DNA from: Pseudomonadota bacterium
Lineage (GTDB): Bacteria > Pseudomonadota > Gammaproteobacteria > Pseudomonadales > Moraxellaceae
DNA: 64,000 nucleotides
Reading direction: 5' to 3'
Assembly (NCBI GenBank): GCA_021833365.1
Contig: JAKBFV010000003.1
Span: forward strand, 1-64,000
Shown here: piece by piece, positions 28,646-38,800 of the stretch
Position numbering within the stretch: position 1 is the first letter of the stretch
Layout: the number at the start of each line of letters is the position of its first letter
Notes under the pieces: generated by a model
Seen by the model: only the letters and a program-made list of their open reading frames with translations
Told to the model about the DNA's origin: nothing
Databases searched by the model: none
Position numbers and translations under genes: made by a program

Positions 28646-29706
28646 GGCTGCGGCGGCAACGAGCAGGCTTGCCCGAGCAACTGTTCGACGAGCAGGCGGG
28701 TCGAGGCCGGCGCCAGAATCAGACCATTGCGAAAATGTCCGGCGTGCACCCACAGGCCGCGCACCGGGCTTTCGGCAACGATGGGAATGCCCTGCGCCGA
28801 ACCGGGCCGCAGACCCGCCCAATGCCAAGCCGGTGACTGTCCGGCCAGAGCAGGCCAAAGCTGACCGGCGATCTGCATCAACTGCTGTCGCGCCGCCGTC
28901 GTCGTCGACTTGTCGAAGTCGCGCAGTGCGACGGTGGAACCGACGAGCAGATGACCATCGCGGCGCGGAATGAGATAGTGGGCATCGTGCATGAGGATGC
29001 TGGCTGGCGCTGGCGCCGTACCCGGTGCATAACAGAGCATCTCGCCATGCACCGGGTGAATGGCGATATTCTGCTGCGCCCGGGCGAGCAGCCGCCCGGT
29101 CCAGGCGCCGGCACAGGCGACGACCGTCTCGACACTCAGATGGCGACCGTCAGCGAGGAGCAGAGCCTGCACCCGCCCCTGTGACTGCTGAAAATCGACG
29201 ACTTCACTGGCTTCTTCGATGACGACGGCGAGGCGACGCAGATCGGCGGCAAGAGCCGCGAGCAGGCGTGGATTGCGCACATGCGCCAGCCCCGGCATGA
29301 ACAGTGCCGCCGCCGCATGCGGCCCTGCCGGCAGGCGCTGCTGCAGTTCCTCGGCCGAAAGAAGCTGTAGTTCGACATCAACCCGCTGCGCCCAATCCTG
29401 CGCCGCCGCCACATCGTCGACCGCGAACATGAACATGCCACCCGGCTGCCACTCTGGATCGATACCGGTGCTCGCCAGCAGCGACTGCACCAGCCCTGGA
29501 TACAGATCCTGCGATTGTCGTGCCATGACGTCGACCGCTGACGGATGGCGCCAGGGATAGAGCGGTGACATGATGCCACCACCGGCCCAGGACGCCTCGG
29601 CGGCGAGATGCGTGCGCTCGAGCAGCACCACCTCAACCCCGGCCAGGGCAAGAGCGCGCGCCGTCATCATGCCGATGACGCCACCACCGATGATGTGGAC
29701 GCGCAT
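28606..29706 (-). CDS. thiO: Glycine oxidase ThiO (FAD-dependent amino acid oxidase)
   Basis: The 366-residue flavoprotein starts with the dinucleotide-binding motif HIIGGGVIGMMTARALALAG and has the ThiO-type block ASWAGGGIMSPLYPW and the C-terminal VHAGHFRNGLILAP that contacts FAD and substrate. ThiO oxidises glycine to iminoglycine for the thiazole part of thiamine in organisms that lack ThiH. No other thiamine genes are nearby. The gene starts 11 bases after nadA on the same strand, so both are likely on one transcript. It overlaps pilR tail-to-tail by 40 bases. Confidence 0.88.
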   Translation of the reverse strand: MRVHIIGGGVIGMMTARALALAGVEVVLLERTHLAAEASWAGGGIMSPLYPWRHPSAVDVMARQSQDLYPGLVQSLLASTGIDPEWQPGGMFMFAVDDVAAAQDWAQRVDVELQLLSAEELQQRLPAGPHAAAALFMPGLAHVRNPRLLAALAADLRRLAVVIEEASEVVDFQQSQGRVQALLLADGRHLSVETVVACAGAWTGRLLARAQQNIAIHPVHGEMLCYAPGTAPAPASILMHDAHYLIPRRDGHLLVGSTVALRDFDKSTTTAARQQLMQIAGQLWPALAGQSPAWHWAGLRPGSAQGIPIVAESPVRGLWVHAGHFRNGLILAPASTRLLVEQLLGQACSLPPQPYAWPDPASSPSS

Positions 29707-29717
29707 GCGCCTCTCCT

Positions 29718-30719
29718 TCAGGCCGGTTGCAGGGTGCGGGCAAAGCTCAACATACGCTGCAAGGGCAGAACGGCACGCTCGACCAGGGCCGGGTCGACCA
29801 GCACTTCCTGGTCACCCTGGCGCAGGACGGCGGCAAGATTGTCGAGCGTGTTCATCGCCATCCAGGGGCAGTGTGCACAGCTGCGGCAAGTCGCCCCCTG
29901 CCCGGCCGTCGGCGCCTCGATGAACTCCTTGTCCGGCGCCGCCTGCCGCATCTTGTAGAAGATCGCCTTGTCGGTGGCGACGATGAAGCGTCGGTGCGGC
30001 AAGGTGCGTGCCGCCGCGATCAGCTGTGAAGTCGAACCGACAGCGTCAGCCAGGGCGATGACCGCCTCCGGCGACTCCGGATGGACGAGAATGCCAGCCT
30101 CCGGGTAGACACGTTTGAGATCGGCGAGCACGCTAGCCTTGAACTCCTCGTGCACGATGCAGGAGCCCTGCCAGAGCAGCATGTCGGCGCCCGTCTGTTT
30201 TTGCACATAAGCACCGAGGTATTTGTCCGGCGCCCAGATCACACGTTCGCCGGCGTCATGGAGATGCTCGACGAGATCGACGGCGATACTCGACGTCACC
30301 ACCCAGTCGGCACGCGCTTTGACCGCCGCCGAGGTGTTGGCATAGACCACCACCGTACGCTCGGGATGGGCGGCGCAAAAGGCACTGAATTCATCGACCG
30401 GACAACCGATGTCCAAAGAGCAGGTCGCCTCCAGGGTCGGCATCAGCACGCGCTTGTGCGGGCTCAGGATCTTCGCCGTCTCGCCCATGAAGCGCACACC
30501 GGCGACGACCAGGGTGCTGGCAGCATGATCGCGACCAAAGCGCGCCATCTCAAGCGAATCGGCGACACAACCTCCGGTCGCCTCCGCCAGGGCCTGCAGA
30601 CGTGGATCGGTGTAGTAGTGCGCCACCAGGACAGCATCCTCGGCGGCGAGGAGATGACGCCAGCGCTGCACGTCGGCAGCAGAGAGGGCGGCATCCTGAA
30701 CAGGACTCGATGTGCTCAT
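29718..30719 (-). CDS. nadA: Quinolinate synthase
   Basis: The 333-residue enzyme condenses iminoaspartate with dihydroxyacetone phosphate to make quinolinate, the second step of NAD synthesis. It carries the three cysteines of its 4Fe-4S cluster: within ATCSLDIGC, within QGSCIVHEE, and in the C-terminal [13 protein letters not shown]. The N-terminal [18 protein letters not shown] and [13 protein letters not shown] blocks are typical. GGAGGA lies 9 bases upstream of the ATG. The thiO gene follows at 11 bases. No L-aspartate oxidase gene (nadB) is in the window. Confidence 0.96.
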   Translation of the reverse strand: MSTSSPVQDAALSAADVQRWRHLLAAEDAVLVAHYYTDPRLQALAEATGGCVADSLEMARFGRDHAASTLVVAGVRFMGETAKILSPHKRVLMPTLEATCSLDIGCPVDEFSAFCAAHPERTVVVYANTSAAVKARADWVVTSSIAVDLVEHLHDAGERVIWAPDKYLGAYVQKQTGADMLLWQGSCIVHEEFKASVLADLKRVYPEAGILVHPESPEAVIALADAVGSTSQLIAAARTLPHRRFIVATDKAIFYKMRQAAPDKEFIEAPTAGQGATCRSCAHCPWMAMNTLDNLAAVLRQGDQEVLVDPALVERAVLPLQRMLSFARTLQPA

Positions 30720-31591
30720 AAAGAGGGTTCCTCCGGCAGAACCACCATTCTACAACGACCGGTCCGACACTGACAGGATGCATCACATCGACCGCTGAGC
30801 TCAGGGCACAGGAGCCTGTGCATCGTCATCTTGCCCGGGGACACGATCGGCAGACAGACGGGAAGATATCTTCGATCCGTGCGCCCGTGCAGAGCGCGAC
30901 CTACGGCCATGGAGAGCAAAAATGCGGCATTGCCTTATAGATGCGTCAGTCCGGCCCGCAAAATATAGATGTCAAATTTCTCTGCACATTTTGCTATCTC
31001 AAGAAAAACCTCGACCAGCCACGAAGACTTACTAGCCATGAAATGAGTCCGATCCAGATGTTCCCACATCTCCTCCGGACAATCATGCATTAGTCTTTAA
31101 GAATCGCGGTCGTCGCCATCGAAAGATAATTCGACCTTCAGCCACCGGCGACCTGCCCTTCAACCTTACCGCCGATGCGCCCACTGCGCAGCAGAGTGAC
31201 ACCGTTTTCATACTCGGGGGCGTCGGCCTGCCTTCATGGCAGTTAAGCTTGGACCGCCTGCTTTTACATTACAGAGGTAATTATCTGGGCTTGAAGAGGA
31301 TGAGATGATAGGCCGCATTAGAACAGGGGGTTGAAAATCGTGCCGTTTCGGCCCGCTGGGCAACTGACGAGATGGAAGTCGGCACAGATTAAATTCACCG
31401 GCAAAGCATCTTGACTGATGGGGCCACTTTACTCCGCCGTGAGCGATAAAATATGTCGCCCCTGATATAGCCCCCCAAAAAAACCGACAAGATTGGCCGC
31501 GCATGCGCTGAGCCGCTCCTGCCGCCATCACTGGCAGGGTGAAGCGGAGATGATTAGACTGACAGCGAGGGGCGAGGCGCTGGAGGTTCAC
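30720..31591. other. Gene-poor, AT-richer intergenic stretch
   Basis: This 872-base gap is by far the largest in the window. Its first 200 bases resemble the surrounding composition and should hold the nadA promoter. From about 30930 to 31500 it becomes visibly AT-richer, with stop codons in all frames, and contains the decayed minus-strand frame described separately. No insertion-sequence ends, tRNA or attachment site could be recognised. The end carries the ribosome site of putA. Confidence 0.7.
30935..31233 (-). pseudogene. Decayed reading frame, unknown family
   Basis: Reading the minus strand, three protein-like pieces follow each other. The first (31233-31141) reads APEYENGVTLLRSGRIGGKV. 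The second, one base out of frame, reads RRWLKVELSFDGDDRDS and ends at TAA 31099-31097. After that stop the same frame continues with MHDCPEEMWEHLDRTHFMAS and on to IYILRAGLTHL, ending at TAA 30937-30935. One frameshift and one stop would join about 99 codons. The last piece alone is a 51-codon ORF from ATG 31090-31088 without a ribosome site. I do not recognise the family; the composition suggests foreign origin. Confidence 0.35.
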
Positions 31592-34500
31592 ATGCTGAAC
31601 GATGGCGATCCATCCGCCAGCTTGGCGGATCTTTATCTGGCACCGGAAGACGTCTGCCTGGCGCAGATACAGGCACAGCTGAGCATGGCACCGGGCGAGG
31701 CCGAGGCCGTACATGCGCGGGCACGCGACTGGATCGCGCAGGTACGCCTGCAGCCGCCACCGCTTTTGGCGCGACTGCTGCAGGACTATCAGCTCAGCAC
31801 TCAGGAGGGCTGGGCCTTGATGTGTCTGGCGGAGTGTCTGTGGCGCATTCCCGATCGCGCCAGCGCCTATGACTTCGCCGGCCAGATGCTGGCGGAAGGT
31901 CGCTGGCAGGGTGGCGGTGATGCTCTGACGCGCATCAGTTCATGGTTATTGCGGCGCGGTCGCGATTATGCCAGCAGCGCCTCGCAGGGTTGGCATCAGC
32001 TCCTGCATCGCTTCGGTGATGAGGTTTTCCTGCACATCCTGCAAGCGACGCTGCAGGCCATGGCGCAGCGCTTCGTCTTCGCCGAGGACATCAGCACCGC
32101 CCTCGCCCATCGCCATCCCGATCTGCTCTACACCTTCGACATGCTCGGTGAGTCGGCGGTCAGCGACAGTGAGGCCGAGCGCCATCTCAACGATTATGCA
32201 CTGGCGATCAGCGCCCTCAGCGCGTCGCGCCGTTCGCCTTGCGATGGGGTCTCGATCAAGATCTCCGCCCTCTATCCGCGCTGTGAGCCGGGACAGGCGC
32301 AGCGCGCCCTGCCCGAGCTTGAAAAGCGTTGCCTGTGGCTGGCGGAACAGGCCGCCGCCGCTGATCTTCCCCTGACCCTAGACGCCGAGGAGAGCGCCAG
32401 CCTCGAGCTCAGTCTGCGCTTGCTCGCACGCCTGCGCCAGCACCCGCACCTGCAAGGCTGGGACGGCCTCGGCATCGCCGTGCAGGCTTATCAGCGGCGC
32501 GCCAGTGCCGTCATCGGGCATCTGCAGCAGCTGGCCGAACGCAGCGCCCAACCGCTCAAGGTACGCCTGGTCAAAGGCGCTTACTGGGACCGCGAGATTC
32601 AGCTGGCGCAGCAGCTCGGCCTGGCCAGCTATCCAGTGTTCACGGTCAAACGCCACAGTGACCTGAGCTACCTCGCCTGCGCCCGCCAGCTCCTCGCCAG
32701 CCCTTATCTGCAGGCCCAGTTCGCCACCCACAACGCCCATACCCTGGCCTGTCTAAGCGTCTGGGCTGCGGGACGCCCGATCGAGTTGCAGCGTCTGCAC
32801 GGCATGGGTGAAGCCCTGCACACCCTGGTGGCGCAGGAGACCGGCCTGCCGGTGCGCGTCTATGCGCCGATCGGCCGCTTTCGCGAGCTGCTCCCCTACC
32901 TCATCCGCCGTATGCTGGAAAATGGCAGCCATCAGTCCTTCGTCGCCCGCCTGTATGATGAAAGCTGCAGCGACGACGACATCCTCGGTGACCCGCTGCT
33001 GCCCGCCAGCACAGCGGCGGTGACACTGCCCGAGCCGCGCGCGCTCTGGCCGGGACGGCCGGCGGCGGCCGGCTTTTCCCTCGCGGACAAGCTCTGGCTG
33101 CAGCGTCTGCGCCTGTCCTGGTCAACGGCGGACGACGTTGCGGCGACGCCGCTGCCCCCTCATCTCGCGGCGGGACCTGCGGTGACCGTCTTCTCGCGCG
33201 CCTGCCCGGAAGTGGCGATCGGCAACATCCGCTGCCTCGATGACGCAGGCCTGGCGGCGGCGACCGACCTTGCTGCCGCTGCCGCCCGCGACTGGGGACT
33301 GCGGCCGGTACACGAACGTGCCGCCTGTCTGCGCCGCATGGCGCAACGCCTGGAAGACGCCGCCGACGACTATCTGCGCCTGCTCCTGCACGAAGGCGGC
33401 AAGGTCCTGATGGATGCACAGGCGGAGCTGCGCGAAGCCATCGATCTGTGCCGTTACTATGCCGATCAGGGCGAGCAGCTCATGCAGGCACGGTCGCTCG
33501 ACCATATCACCGGCGAGGCCAACACTCTGCACTGGCGCGCGCGCGGCCTGGTCCTGTGCATCAGTCCATGGAATTTTCCTTTGGCGATTTTCCTCGGTCA
33601 GGTCGCCGCCGCTCTCGTCACCGGCAACAGCGTCATCGCCAAACCCGCCAGCGCTACACCGCTGCTCGCCTATCGCGCCTGCCTGGACCTGCACGCCGCC
33701 GGCGTCCCGGAAGCGGTCCTCATCCATGCCCCCTGCCCGGCCGCTGCCCTCACCACGGTTCTGGCACATCCCGACCTGGCGGCGGTCGCCTTCACCGGCA
33801 GCACCAGCGTCGCGCAGAGCCTGCACCGGCAGCTGGCCGAGCAACACCGCGCCATCCTGCCCTTGATCGCCGAGACCGGCGGACTCAACGCCCTGATCGC
33901 GGACAGCACCGCCCTGCCTGAGCAGGTGGTGCGCGACCTTCTCGTTGCCGCCTTCAACAGCAATGGCCAGCGCTGCTCTTCCTGCCGCATCCTCTTCGTG
34001 CAGGACAGCATCGCCGAGCGCGTCGAGACCCTGCTCGCCGGCGCCCTGCAACATTGGATCATCGACTCGCCGCTCGCCCTGAGCAGCGACGCCGGCCCGC
34101 TCATCGACGCGGTGGCGCAGGCCAACCTGCTCGCCTACGAGAGTGATCTGGCCAAGCGCTGCGCCTGCATCGGCCGCGCCGCCGCCCCCAGCCATGGCTG
34201 CTATATGGGCGCGGTGGCCTATGCTTGTCGCTTCGAGGACTTGCCGACGGAAGAAGTCTTCGGCCCCATCCTGCACTGTGTGCGTTTTCAGCGCGATGAC
34301 TGGCCACGTCTGATCGCCTGGCTGCGCCAGAGCGGCTATGGCCTGACCCTCGGCCTGCACACGCGCCAGCCGGGACGCGCCGCCGAGCTGGCGGCACAGC
34401 TCCCGATCGGCAATGTCTACGTCAACCGCCCACAGATCGGCGCCGCCGTGGCCCAGCAGCCCTTTGGCGGACGCGGCCTGTCCGGTACCGGCTTCAAGGC

Positions 34501-34609
34501 TGGCGGCCCCCACTACCTCATGCGTTTTGCCGTCGAGCAGGTGGTCTGTGACAACCTCGCGGCGCTCGGCATCGATCCCGAGCTGGTGCAATTCGGAGCT
34601 GCATCATGA
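31592..34609 (+). CDS. putA: Bifunctional proline dehydrogenase / pyrroline-5-carboxylate dehydrogenase
   Basis: PutA oxidises proline to glutamate in two steps with substrate channelling. The 1005-residue protein has the FAD-dependent proline dehydrogenase barrel (about 120-430; TLDAEESASLELSL, VRLVKGAYWDREIQ, FATHNAHT) and an aldehyde dehydrogenase domain (about 520-1000) with catalytic C795 in GQRCSSCRI and E761 in AETGGLNAL. It lacks the N-terminal ribbon-helix-helix DNA-binding domain of E. coli PutA, so it is the short form without autoregulation. I chose ATG 31592 because GGAGG lies 5 bases upstream; ATG 31550 has GGAG directly against it. Confidence 0.93.
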   Translation: MLNDGDPSASLADLYLAPEDVCLAQIQAQLSMAPGEAEAVHARARDWIAQVRLQPPPLLARLLQDYQLSTQEGWALMCLAECLWRIPDRASAYDFAGQMLAEGRWQGGGDALTRISSWLLRRGRDYASSASQGWHQLLHRFGDEVFLHILQATLQAMAQRFVFAEDISTALAHRHPDLLYTFDMLGESAVSDSEAERHLNDYALAISALSASRRSPCDGVSIKISALYPRCEPGQAQRALPELEKRCLWLAEQAAAADLPLTLDAEESASLELSLRLLARLRQHPHLQGWDGLGIAVQAYQRRASAVIGHLQQLAERSAQPLKVRLVKGAYWDREIQLAQQLGLASYPVFTVKRHSDLSYLACARQLLASPYLQAQFATHNAHTLACLSVWAAGRPIELQRLHGMGEALHTLVAQETGLPVRVYAPIGRFRELLPYLIRRMLENGSHQSFVARLYDESCSDDDILGDPLLPASTAAVTLPEPRALWPGRPAAAGFSLADKLWLQRLRLSWSTADDVAATPLPPHLAAGPAVTVFSRACPEVAIGNIRCLDDAGLAAATDLAAAAARDWGLRPVHERAACLRRMAQRLEDAADDYLRLLLHEGGKVLMDAQAELREAIDLCRYYADQGEQLMQARSLDHITGEANTLHWRARGLVLCISPWNFPLAIFLGQVAAALVTGNSVIAKPASATPLLAYRACLDLHAAGVPEAVLIHAPCPAAALTTVLAHPDLAAVAFTGSTSVAQSLHRQLAEQHRAILPLIAETGGLNALIADSTALPEQVVRDLLVAAFNSNGQRCSSCRILFVQDSIAERVETLLAGALQHWIIDSPLALSSDAGPLIDAVAQANLLAYESDLAKRCACIGRAAAPSHGCYMGAVAYACRFEDLPTEEVFGPILHCVRFQRDDWPRLIAWLRQSGYGLTLGLHTRQPGRAAELAAQLPIGNVYVNRPQIGAAVAQQPFGGRGLSGTGFKAGGPHYLMRFAVEQVVCDNLAALGIDPELVQFGAAS

Positions 34610-34613
34610 TGGC

Positions 34614-34642
34614 TTGCGAACATACCCTACGGGGTATACAAT
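34614..34642 (+). promoter_or_regulatory. Promoter with CsoR/CstR-like operator in its spacer
   Basis: TTGCGA (34614-34619) and TACAAT (34637-34642), 17 bases apart, form a sigma-70 promoter. Between them lies ATACCC-TACG-GGGTAT (34622-34637), a perfect 6-4-6 palindrome overlapping the first base of the -10 element. Its form, ATACCC then GGGTAT, resembles operators of CsoR-family copper or persulfide (CstR-type) repressors as I remember them. A bound repressor would block RNA polymerase. It controls the DUF2892-RND operon. No CsoR-family gene was seen in the window. Confidence 0.65.
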
Positions 34643-34675
34643 GATTTCATCATCCCTGACCGCGAGGAGTCGACC

Positions 34676-34872
<197 letters not shown>

Positions 34873-34876
<4 letters not shown>

Positions 34877-35883
34877 AGCTCCTGCACGCTCTCGCCCTGC
34901 TCGTCAGCCTGCCGGTCGCCGGCGTGGGTGCGGCGCCGCTGGCCACGGCGATGGTCGGGTATCGCAACGTCGAGCGTACTTATGACACCGTCGCCACCAT
35001 CGAGGCCGAGCATCAGTCGACGGTCAGCGCCGAGACCAGTGGCCGCATCACCGCCATCAACTTCCGCGCCGGCGATAGCGTGCATCAAGGGCAGGTGATC
35101 ATGCGCATCGACACTTCGGTCGCCGATCAGCAGATGGCTGCCGCTTCGGCGCACCTGCACGAAGCACAGGTGCAGGAACAAAATGCGCGCGATCAGTTCC
35201 AGCGCATCGCCCATCTGCTCGGACAACACTTCGTCGCGCAGGCGCAGTACGATCAGGCGCAGGCTGATCTGCGCAGTGCCCAGGCGCGCGTGCGGTCCTT
35301 GCAGGCCAGCCTTGCCGCCACCAGCACGACGCGCGGTTTCGCCACCATCGTCGCGCCCTACAGCGGCGTGATGTCGCAACTGCTCGTCGAGGTCGGTGAC
35401 ATGGCGGCGCCCGGCACCCCCCTCGCCGTCGGCTTCGATCCCCAGCAGCTGCGCGCCACCAGCCAATTACCGCAGTCGCGTGTCGCTCTGGTGCGCAGCG
35501 CCGGCAAGGCCTATATCGAGATTGACGGCACGACACGCTGGCTACCCTGCGATGGCATGACTTTGCTGCCCGCCGCCGACCCCAAGAGCCACACCACGGA
35601 AGTGCGTCTGCATCTCGCCCACCCCGCAGGTCTGTTGCCCGGACAACTGGTCAACGCTCACTTCGTCATCGGCTCGCAGCGACGCCTGGTCATCCCGCGC
35701 CAGAGCGCCCTGCAGCGTTCGGAGCTGACCGCGGTCTACGTCGTCGACGGCCAGGGACACGCCGAGCTGCGTCAGGTACGCCTCGGTCAGGTGCTCGCCG
35801 ATGGCCTGGTCGAAGTCCTCTCCGGCCTGCAACCCGGAGAGAAGGTCGCCCTCGACCCTATCGCCGCCGGTCAGCGGGGTTGA
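34873..35883 (+). CDS. RND efflux periplasmic adaptor (membrane fusion protein)
   Basis: The 336-residue protein has a cleavable N-terminal signal (about 1-21, ending VGAAP). The halves of the lipoyl-like domain (TVSAETSGRITAINFRAGDSVHQGQVIMRID and GFATIVAPYSGVMSQLLVEVGDMAAPGTPLA) flank a coiled-coil hairpin (about 80-150). A beta-barrel and membrane-proximal domain follow (TTEVRLHLAHPAGLLPGQLVNAHF). It connects the permease encoded next to an outer-membrane channel. No lipobox is present. The ATG overlaps the DUF2892 stop. The substrate is not deducible; promoter and neighbour suggest a sulfur- or metal-related signal. Confidence 0.9.
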
Positions 35884-35887
35884 TGGC

Positions 35888-38800
35888 ATGAATATGGGTA
35901 TCGCCGGGCGCCTCGCCCAACGCTTCATCGACACGCCGATCACCGCCTTGCTCGCCCTTCTCGCCCTGCTGCTCGGTGGCTTCGCGCTGCTGGTCACGCC
36001 CAAGGAGGAGGAGCCACAGATCGATGTGACCATGGCCCAGGTCATGATCCCCTTTCCCGGCGCCAGCGCACGCGATGTCGCGACCCTGGTCGCAGGTCCG
36101 GCGGAACAGGTCCTGGCGAGCATGCGTGGCCTCGACCACGTCTATTCCGTGTCGATGCCAGGCATGGCTGAACTGACCGTGCAGTTCAAGGTCGGCGTCG
36201 CACGCAATACCGCGCTGGTCCGCCTCTATGACACCCTGAAGAGTCATCGCGACCTGCTGCGCCCGCAGCTCGGCGTCGGCGAACCGCTGATCAAGGCCAA
36301 GGGCATCAACGACGTGCCGGTGGTCACTCTCACCTTATCGACCGCCGATGGCGAACGTGGCGCCTTCGACATGGCGCGCATCGCCGAGAGCATGGAGATG
36401 GCGCTGAAGCGGGTGGCTGGGACGCGTGACGTCAACCTCGTCGGCGATCCTGGCCAGGTCCTCAAAGTCGACCTTCATCCTGACGCACTGCGCGCGCATG
36501 GCATCAGCGCACTGAGCATTGTGCAGGCTCTGCAGTCCGCCAATATCAGCCAGACTAACGGCGCCATCGTCCACGATGATCATCAAAGCGAGGTGGTGAG
36601 CAACGATTTCCTGCGTACGCCGGCGGACGTCGCCGCCCTCGTCGTCGGCCATGAAAACGGCAAACCCCTGTATTTGTCGGACCTCGCCAGCATCCATCTG
36701 GGTCCCCCCCAGGCACAGCACTACGTCTGGCTGGGGCGGCCACGACAGGCGGAAGAACCTGCCGTCACCCTGGCGGTGACCAAGATCGCTGGCGCCAACG
36801 CTGTCACCGTCGCCGATGCCGTTCTGCAGCGCGTCACCGCTCTGCACAACACCCTGCTGCCGCCCAACGTCCATCTGACCGTCACCCGCAACTATGGCTT
36901 GACCGCCAAAGCCAAAGCCAACAAGCTCATCGAAAAACTGATCTTCGCCACCACCTCGGTCATCGTTCTGGTCTTCTTCGCCCTCGGCAAGCGTGAGGCG
37001 ATGATCGTCGGCACGGCGGTTCTGCTCACCCTCGCCGTCACTTTGTTCGCCTCCTGGGCGATCGGCTTCACCCTCAACCGCGTCTCCCTGTTCGCGTTGA
37101 TCTTCTCGATCGGCATCCTGGTCGACGATGCCATCGTCGTCGTCGAGAACATCCATCGCCACCGCCATCTGCACGATGGCCCCCTGCTCACCATCATCCC
37201 CAAAGCCGTCGATGAGGTCGGCGGTCCGACCATCCTCGCCACCTTGACGGTGATCGCCGCGCTCATGCCCATGGCCTTCGTCTCCGGCCTGATGGGTCCT
37301 TACATGAGCCCGATCCCGATCAATGCTTCGATGGGCATGATGCTATCCCTGCTGATCGCCTTCAGCATCACCCCTTATCTGGCGCGGCGCTGGCTGCGCG
37401 ACGACCACAGCCAGGCCGATCACATCGTCCATCCGCCCATCTTCCGTCGCCTGCTGGCGCCCTTTCTCGAGCGCGAACAGGGGCGGCGACGCCGTCATCG
37501 CCTGTACGCGGCCATGCTCACCCTCATCCTGCTCTCCTGTGCTCTCGTCGGCGTACGCTGGGTCATCCTCAAGATGCTGCCCTTCGACAACAAGTCGGAA
37601 TTCGACGTCGTCATCGACATGCCGCACGACAGTCCGGTGGAGCGCACCGCCGAAGCCCTGCACGCTCTGGCACAGGTGGTCCAGCGCGTGCCGGAAGTGG
37701 ACAACTACGAGGCCTACGCCGGCACCGCCTCACCGATCAACTTCAATGGTCTGGTGCGTCAATACGATCTGCGCCAGTTCCCCTGGCAGGGTGATCTACA
37801 GGTCAATCTCGTCGACCTGCACCATCGCCGGCGCAGCAGCCACGCCATCGCCACGGCGCTGCAGGCGCCCCTGGCGCAGGTAGCGGCGCGTTATGGCGCG
37901 CGTCTGCAAGTCGTCGAAGTGCCGCCGGGGCCACCCGTCGCCTCGCCGCTGGTGGCCGAGGTCTACGGTCCGGATGAGGCCGGCCGCCGCGCTCTGGCGC
38001 AGCAGATCCATCAGCTCTTCGCGCACACACCGGGCGTCGTCGGCATCACCGACACCCTGCCTGCCGATCCTGCACGCCTCGTCGCGCACATCGATCAGGC
38101 GCGTGCCGCCATCCTCGGCGTCAGCCGTCAGAACGCTGTGCAGACCCTGACCCTGGGCTTGCAGGGCCTGGACGCTTCAGCCCTCTACCAGGAGGATACG
38201 CGCCGCGGCATCCCCATCCGCATCGGCCTGCCCGCCGCCACGCGCGCATCGCTCGACACCGCCCTCGATCTCACCGTCCCTGCCAGCGATGGTTCGACAC
38301 CGCTGCTCTCCGATCTCGTCCAGGTGCAGCACGATCATGCTGACGCCTGGATCTATCACAAGGATCTGCTGCCCTTGAGCGAGGTCATGGGGGATGTCAG
38401 CGGCGGCACCGACTCGCCGCTCTACGGCATGTTCGCCATGCGTGCCGGCCTGCATCGCCTGCAGGCGCCGCACGGTCTGCCCCTGGCTGAATACTTCACC
38501 CATGCGCCCAGCGACCGTTATGGCCACTATGCCGTGAAATGGGATGGTGAGTGGCAGATCACCTATGAGACCTTCCGCGACATGGGCATCGCCTACGCCG
38601 TCGGCATGGTCCTCATCTATCTGCTGGTGGTGGCGCAGTTCAGTTCCTACCTGGTGCCGGTGATCATCATGGCGCCGATTCCTCTCACCCTCATCGGCAT
38701 CATGCCCGGCCACGCCCTGCTCGGCGCGCAGTTCACCGCCACCTCGATGATCGGCATGATCGCCCTCGCTGGCATCATCGTGCGCAACTCCATCCTGCTC

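Noticed and set aside
31208-31714. 168-codon minus-strand frame overlapping the start of putA
   Set aside because: Its N-terminal half is antisense to putA and the rest lies in low-conservation sequence; no domain or ribosome site. Possible relic only.
33122-34591. 489-codon minus-strand frame within putA
   Set aside because: Antisense to the aldehyde dehydrogenase domain; low-complexity composition and no ribosome site or motif.
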